DNA of 64,000 bases, taken from contig OY756151.1 in NCBI GenBank assembly GCA_963576785.1, forward strand, positions 1,550,001 to 1,614,000, read 5' to 3'. The DNA comes from Chlorophyllum brunneum (taxonomy: Eukaryota > Basidiomycota > Agaricomycetes > Agaricales > Agaricaceae). Position numbers and translations under genes: made by a program. The notes beneath the pieces were generated by a model that was given only the letters and a program-made list of their open reading frames with translations, did not search any database and had not been told where the DNA came from. Shown here one piece after another: positions 60,333-64,000 of this stretch; the stretch's first letter is position 1; each line of letters opens with the position of its first letter.

Positions 60333-60344
60333 GGGCCCATAACC
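60333..60344 (-). promoter_or_regulatory. Primer-binding site of the copia element
   Basis: GGTTATGGGCCC on the minus strand, immediately after the inner LTR end (CAACA). It is complementary to GGGCCCATAACC. This resembles the anticodon stem-loop of initiator methionine tRNA rather than its 3' end, as for copia elements primed by a half tRNA. Confidence 0.65.
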
Positions 60345-60915
60345 TGTTGAGAAAACATTCATAACGAGTTGTTTGCTGGGGGCAGCAGTAAACGCAGTGG
60401 GAGAGAACATAGGGTCTACTCACCGAGATAATAAGCTTCTATCTGGTACCTGTAGAAAGGTAATTCAGATAGACAGATATTATTGATGAAGCGGTTAATG
60501 TCAGAGGAGTAGAGGTCAAAGTCGATTAAATCGATGGAGGTGTTGTACTCAAAGAGATAGGCAATGATGAAGAAGTTGTTTGATTGAACAAGATGCAGAA
60601 CTAGGTCTGCTACATGGGGTTTATATACATATTGTAACATAGGTGAGTCATACTACATAAAATACTAGCATTGCATGGATTGTTCCTTATGACTCCTTTT
60701 AACTGTGGCATAGTGCCTGTGGAGTACTGCGGAATGTAGTATCTAGTCATTGGTACTATGTAGAATAATCTATCAAGTACTTATGACTCTCATCGTATGC
60801 AGAGCAACTCATAGGAAGTTACTATGGAATGAAGTTACTGGAAAGTAACGGATCAGTCTATTATTATCATAATGACTTCATAGTCTATTTCTAGAATATG
60901 TCCGAAACTTCAACA
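60345..60915 (-). repeat. 5' LTR of the copia element
   Basis: 571 bases, TGTTGAGAAAAC to CTTCAACA, matching 53795-54345. A reading frame within it (60416-60640, minus) is mirrored in the other LTR and is not evidence of a gene. Confidence 0.9.
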
Positions 60916-61147
60916 CTTATAACTCTCTTTAACTGCAGCATAGTGCCTGCAGAGTACTGTGGAATGTATTGTACTAGTCATTCGTACTATGTAGAATAAT
61001 CTATCAAGTACTTATGACTCTCATCGTATGCAGAGCAACTCATAGGAAGTTTACTACAGATTGAAGTTACTGGAAAGTAATGGATCAGTCTATTATTATC
61101 ATAATGATCTCATAGTCTATTTCTAGAATATGTCCGAAACTTCAACA
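60916..61147 (-). repeat. Tandem duplicate of the outer LTR (U3) segment
   Basis: 232 bases repeating 60686-60915 in the same orientation: TTTAACTGCAGCATAGTGCCTG, AGAATAATCTATCAAGTACTT and TCCGAAACTTCAACA recur. The right target duplication CCAAG follows this copy, not the first, so the duplicated block belongs to the element. Because the element reads leftward, the block is U3, which would hold promoter sequences. Confidence 0.85.
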
Positions 61148-61336
61148 CCAAGAAACTACAGAAGACTATGTAAACAGTTCTTATTGTTGACTGACCACAT
61201 TTCAGTGACTTACTAGACCTGGAGACACAAATACAAAGTCCTTCCCAGAGGATTCTTTAGACTTGCCCTATAACCAGATCATTGTAAAAGGTAACTCACT
61301 TTCTACACAACCATGAACAACCGTAGTCCCTTCCAT
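61148..61336 (-). pseudogene. 5' remnant of the split DUF6534 gene, with right target duplication
   Basis: CCAAG at 61148-61152 is the right target-site copy. Reading leftward, TTCTGTAG (acceptor) precedes TTTCTTGG, which continues in frame to GTTATTTTGGACATC on the other side of the element. An ATG at 61336 starts MEGTTVVHGCVE before a GTGAGT donor and is a plausible first exon. The exon structure here is tentative. Confidence 0.55.
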
Positions 61337-62018
61337 ATTGATAGAAAGGTATGAAGGTATGCCTGGGGCAGTGTTGCACAAGGCACCGAGAGCATAGCCC
61401 TTTTATCTCACCAGAAACAGCCTGTGCAACGAAACTGTGAGATAATATAAGTATATTTGTGACTTTGATGCGAAAGTCTCATCGTGACAGGCCCTGGAGA
61501 TGTTCTATTTCAGAGCTACAGGGGCTTCTGGTGAGAATGCATGGAACACGATAGCATGGTTTGTTTGACTATCAGTACTCTGGCAGGGCACAACAAAGAG
61601 ATACCTCATTGAATATGTGACCGTCAGGGCTGGTCAGGCAACTGGTGTGTTCAAAGTCATTTACCCACATTTGAGTTGGTGATATTTCTTGAATAACGCC
61701 ATTTATCTTCACCGGAAGAGATATCCAAATTAAGGGTGAATCTCAAAAACATTTGATCGTTTCGAGTTGGCACCATGATCTCACTGACAATAACAATTGC
61801 ACGTTGGTTCATAGTTAGCCTCAGGAAAGGTGCTTCGATCTTTACTGATTTGTTGCTGTTGGGATCTACTCAAACTGATGAACAAAGATAGGCCCCTGGA
61901 ACGTATGTCCTCCGTTCCGCCCACAGCTTCAAAAATGACAGTACCTAACAAGTGTGGTGGATACATTCAACAGGCCTATTAGGACAATCTTGCGTAGCTA
62001 ATCGTTACCATAAACCAT
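61337..62018. other. Intergenic, no supported gene
   Basis: A minus-strand frame at 61781-61966 has no recognisable domain. The region probably includes the promoter of the split DUF6534 gene. Confidence 0.4.
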
Positions 62019-62350
62019 TAGCATCCTCAATTCAATCTCAGCTTATCATCTGCGAGATGTTAGTGTTGAGGTGCCAAACGGCGGTTGTCTTTGCATCCGC
62101 AAGCAGAGTGTGGAGACGAGGGAACAGTGTATTCGTCAATTGGCTTTGACGCAGCAGAGACATCCATTTGATCCGAGTGGTGTATCTCCCACCCGAGGAC
62201 AGTTGTGTTTGAGTGAAGGTGAGTGAGTTAAGGTTGTATAACTCATGTCTATTGGGTGAAGTTGCAATAATTGATGTGGGCTGGGTAATATATTGTTGCG
62301 AAGAGTGTCAGAAATATGACTGGATGGACCATGAATGGTTCTGTTGTACG
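62019..62350 (+). CDS. MYND-type zinc-finger fragment
   Basis: One exon-like segment (about 62019-62219) reads ISAYHLRDVSVEVPNGGCLC then SVETREQCIRQLALTQQ and ends at a GTGAGT donor. The next open segment has VIYCCEECQKYDWMDHEWFC, the second half of a MYND zinc finger (YC..CQ..DW..H...C). The first cysteine pair of the finger is not clearly visible, and the frame ends soon after. It may be the tail of a gene cut by the adjacent decayed duplication. MYND fingers mediate protein contacts. Real coding potential is uncertain. Confidence 0.4.
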
Positions 62351-62419
62351 TGTATTACTCACTCTCCGAGTGTTCAAGCAACTCCTTCACCTTAGCGCGA
62401 AGGTAGCAGATCAAACCCA

Positions 62420-63960
62420 ATGTCCTCCACCCCCCACTCTATCACAAACCCAAAGCGCCTCACGTGGCTGTCGCGAATCCACCAAACCGGAAAACACACC
62501 TGATACCACCCAAGCCTGTCGAGGTATATTTGGAACCACCGCATTAGCAACCAGGTGGGACCACGTATCCTTCCTACATCAATTCGATAGGACGTAGAAA
62601 TATTTTCCAGTAACCACGACTATGGTATGACAGAAGGATTGGAATCGGGGGGGAACTCGATAGCCTCAATCCGTTCTCCCTTTCTATCATTTCCCCGAAC
62701 AAACTTCCAATAGCAAAGGCAACCGGGTTCATTAATGCACAACGAGGGAGCCCCCTACCAACCAAATGTCCAAGTAAGTCGTGGATCTCCAATCCGGGAA
62801 CGGTCACCTTTGATGGGGTCAGCCTAATAGTGGCTACATACTATGGAGAATATATGTGCCTCAACTTATCCGAAAGTCACTCGATATTTCAAACTCGTCG
62901 CAACAATCTTCAAATCGTGTTGTTCGCATAGTCCACGTATTTCAAACTCTTCGCAGGGCCTCTAAGGGCCGTGAGATCGCTTCCTGAAGTGTGCTTCGGC
63001 GACACCAATCTTGGAAAGTAGATGATACAAATGAGGCATCACTTGCATACGAAACCTACCCTACCTCAATCACATATCCACAAAAAAAAAACCGAAGTAC
63101 TCACCCAATTATCAACTCTCAACCAGGCATACTCTTTGTTCAGTCGCACTTCTTCATAAGTCCAGGAGGTGGCAAAGACCCCCCTCCAGGTTTTTTTCGC
63201 AGTGTCTTTCACAATCCCAACAGGGCCCTAAGAAACCAGATCACCTATTCCTCATCAAATGATGTGATAGTAACCGTGGCGTACCCGAGTACCAGTATAC
63301 ACACGGGTCTTCGCTTCATCAACTTAGTTATAAAGTAGTAAATAAATTATTAGTGGTGATCAGCCGTTCGTCGAGTGGCAAATGAACCTAATCAATCAAG
63401 GCCAGAATATCATGAAACAACCAGATGGGAAACGTACATTAAGCCAGGAAGGTGCACATACAACAAAACCTTCCGATTCTGGTAATTGAGGACTTTGAAC
63501 ACTGAATGATGGTGGATTGTGGAGCAGGGAGTGGAGGAGGGCTTTTGTTGGAGTGTGGAGATGGGGTCGAGGGTCAGGACGAGGGTGATGTGGCGGTGAG
63601 TGAGGATTAGAATGAGGGTGAGTAGACGCCGACAATTTCACCGACGTATCCAAGGAATTCAAGAAAAGGACGGAGAGATAGACATTCATCCAATTAACCG
63701 GGGCCTTCTATTGGGTGCGCACATATCACCACTTCATCTACTTGATCACCAAGTGGCAAAAATAGCCCCCTGGGGCACATCACTCGTTATTTGGCTCGAT
63801 AGACCAATTCAATCAATATCACTTTCCGAAGTACCACTAGGTGGTGAACATACAAGGCGGTAACCCAAAACCATGCACCCTAGCCATACAACAAGTGCCT
63901 CCAATTCACTGAATTAGAGAAAAGAAACTATGTGGAATGTATCGGGGTCGACGACAAGTG
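62420..63960 (-). pseudogene. Decayed, rearranged copy of the carboxylase-LamB-glycosidase region
   Basis: Collinear DNA similarity to the intact cluster: 62495-63160 matches 44180-45040 (carboxylase, including PGLEIHDLLGHLVGRG like [18 protein letters not shown] and the intron start next to TATCCACAAAAA). Next, 63205-63440 matches 46555-46815 (LamB C-terminus, ATCCCAACAGGGCCCTAA and ATCATGAAAC). After that, 63450-63530 matches about 48055-48130 (glycosidase, CTTCCGATTCTGGTAATTG). Finally, 63690-63870 again resembles the 46640-46810 stretch (CTTGATCACCAAGTGG). Large parts are deleted between these blocks, and there are many stops. None of the three proteins can be made. The copy may continue beyond the window. 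Confidence 0.75.
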
Positions 63961-64000
63961 TAAACTAACCTGGTGATATTAGAGGTGGGTAGCTGGTGAG

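Larger units (their letters stand above)
53795..61147 (-). mobile_element. Ty1/copia LTR retrotransposon (minus orientation), inserted in a gene
   Basis: Direct long terminal repeats (53795-54345 and 60345-60915, the latter extended by a tandem copy to 61147) start TGTTGAG and end CTTCAACA. A primer-binding site and a purine tract sit next to the LTRs at the expected sides. The internal region encodes one polyprotein on the minus strand in copia order: Gag, protease, integrase, reverse transcriptase, RNase H. It contains eight premature stops and one frameshift, so this copy cannot act alone. LTRs are still very alike apart from indels and transitions. Exact CCAAG duplications flank it, and joining them restores a DUF6534 exon, so the insertion is fairly recent. 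Confidence 0.92.

Noticed and set aside
60416..60640. 74-codon minus-strand frame in the right LTR
   Set aside because: The same stretch occurs in the left LTR as repeat DNA; no domain and no sign of selection.

Overview
The window looks like nuclear DNA of a mushroom-forming basidiomycete (Agaricomycetes). Genes are dense, on both strands, and cut by many introns of about 45-60 bases. The families present are typical of that group: DUF6534-type seven-helix membrane proteins, an F-box protein, a BTB protein, a two-domain serine-rich cupredoxin, a laccase, and a Crinkler/RHS-like NTPase-nuclease. I cannot name a genus. All assignments come from reading the translated sequence; no database search was possible.

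Layout. 1-4.1 kb: little beyond a decayed PIF/Harbinger transposase. 4.3-9.1 kb: an alpha/beta hydrolase and a long proline-rich disordered protein. 9.5-14.5 kb (minus): an acidic unknown protein and a complete bifunctional lysine-ketoglutarate reductase/saccharopine dehydrogenase. 14.9-21.3 kb: a tRNA-Glu-like relic, an F-box gene, a hAT-like MITE, an EthD-like gene, a BTB gene and the cupredoxin gene. 21.5-26.8 kb (minus): a DUF6534 membrane protein and an unrecognised gene with five four-cysteine clusters. 27.5-32.7 kb: a dead Prp43/DHX15-type helicase copy, then an intact NTPase-nuclease of the Crinkler/RHS class. 33.0-40.9 kb: a Dcr2-like phosphatase, a PIN-domain protein and a laccase. 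41.7-49.7 kb (minus): a large biotin-dependent carboxylase of urea-carboxylase architecture, a LamB/YcsF (PxpA-type) gene and a GPI-type six-hairpin glycosidase. The carboxylase/LamB pair resembles the lactam-utilisation genes lamA/lamB. 49.8-51.7 kb: a broken and an intact EFM7-type methyltransferase. 52.5-61.3 kb: a second DUF6534 gene split by a 7.35-kb Ty1/copia element with exact 5-bp target duplications. 62-64 kb: a MYND-finger fragment and a heavily decayed, rearranged copy of the carboxylase/LamB/glycosidase region.

Functional themes are nitrogen and amino-acid catabolism (lysine degradation, possible lactam/5-oxoproline use), extracellular oxidation and carbohydrate attack (laccase, cupredoxin, glycosidase), and a marked record of transposition, duplication and decay. 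The clearest structural stories are the copia insertion, whose in-frame stops are nearly all explained by C-to-T change, and the decayed segmental duplicate at the right edge. I found no CRISPR array or rRNA genes, and nothing I would confidently call a wholly new system.
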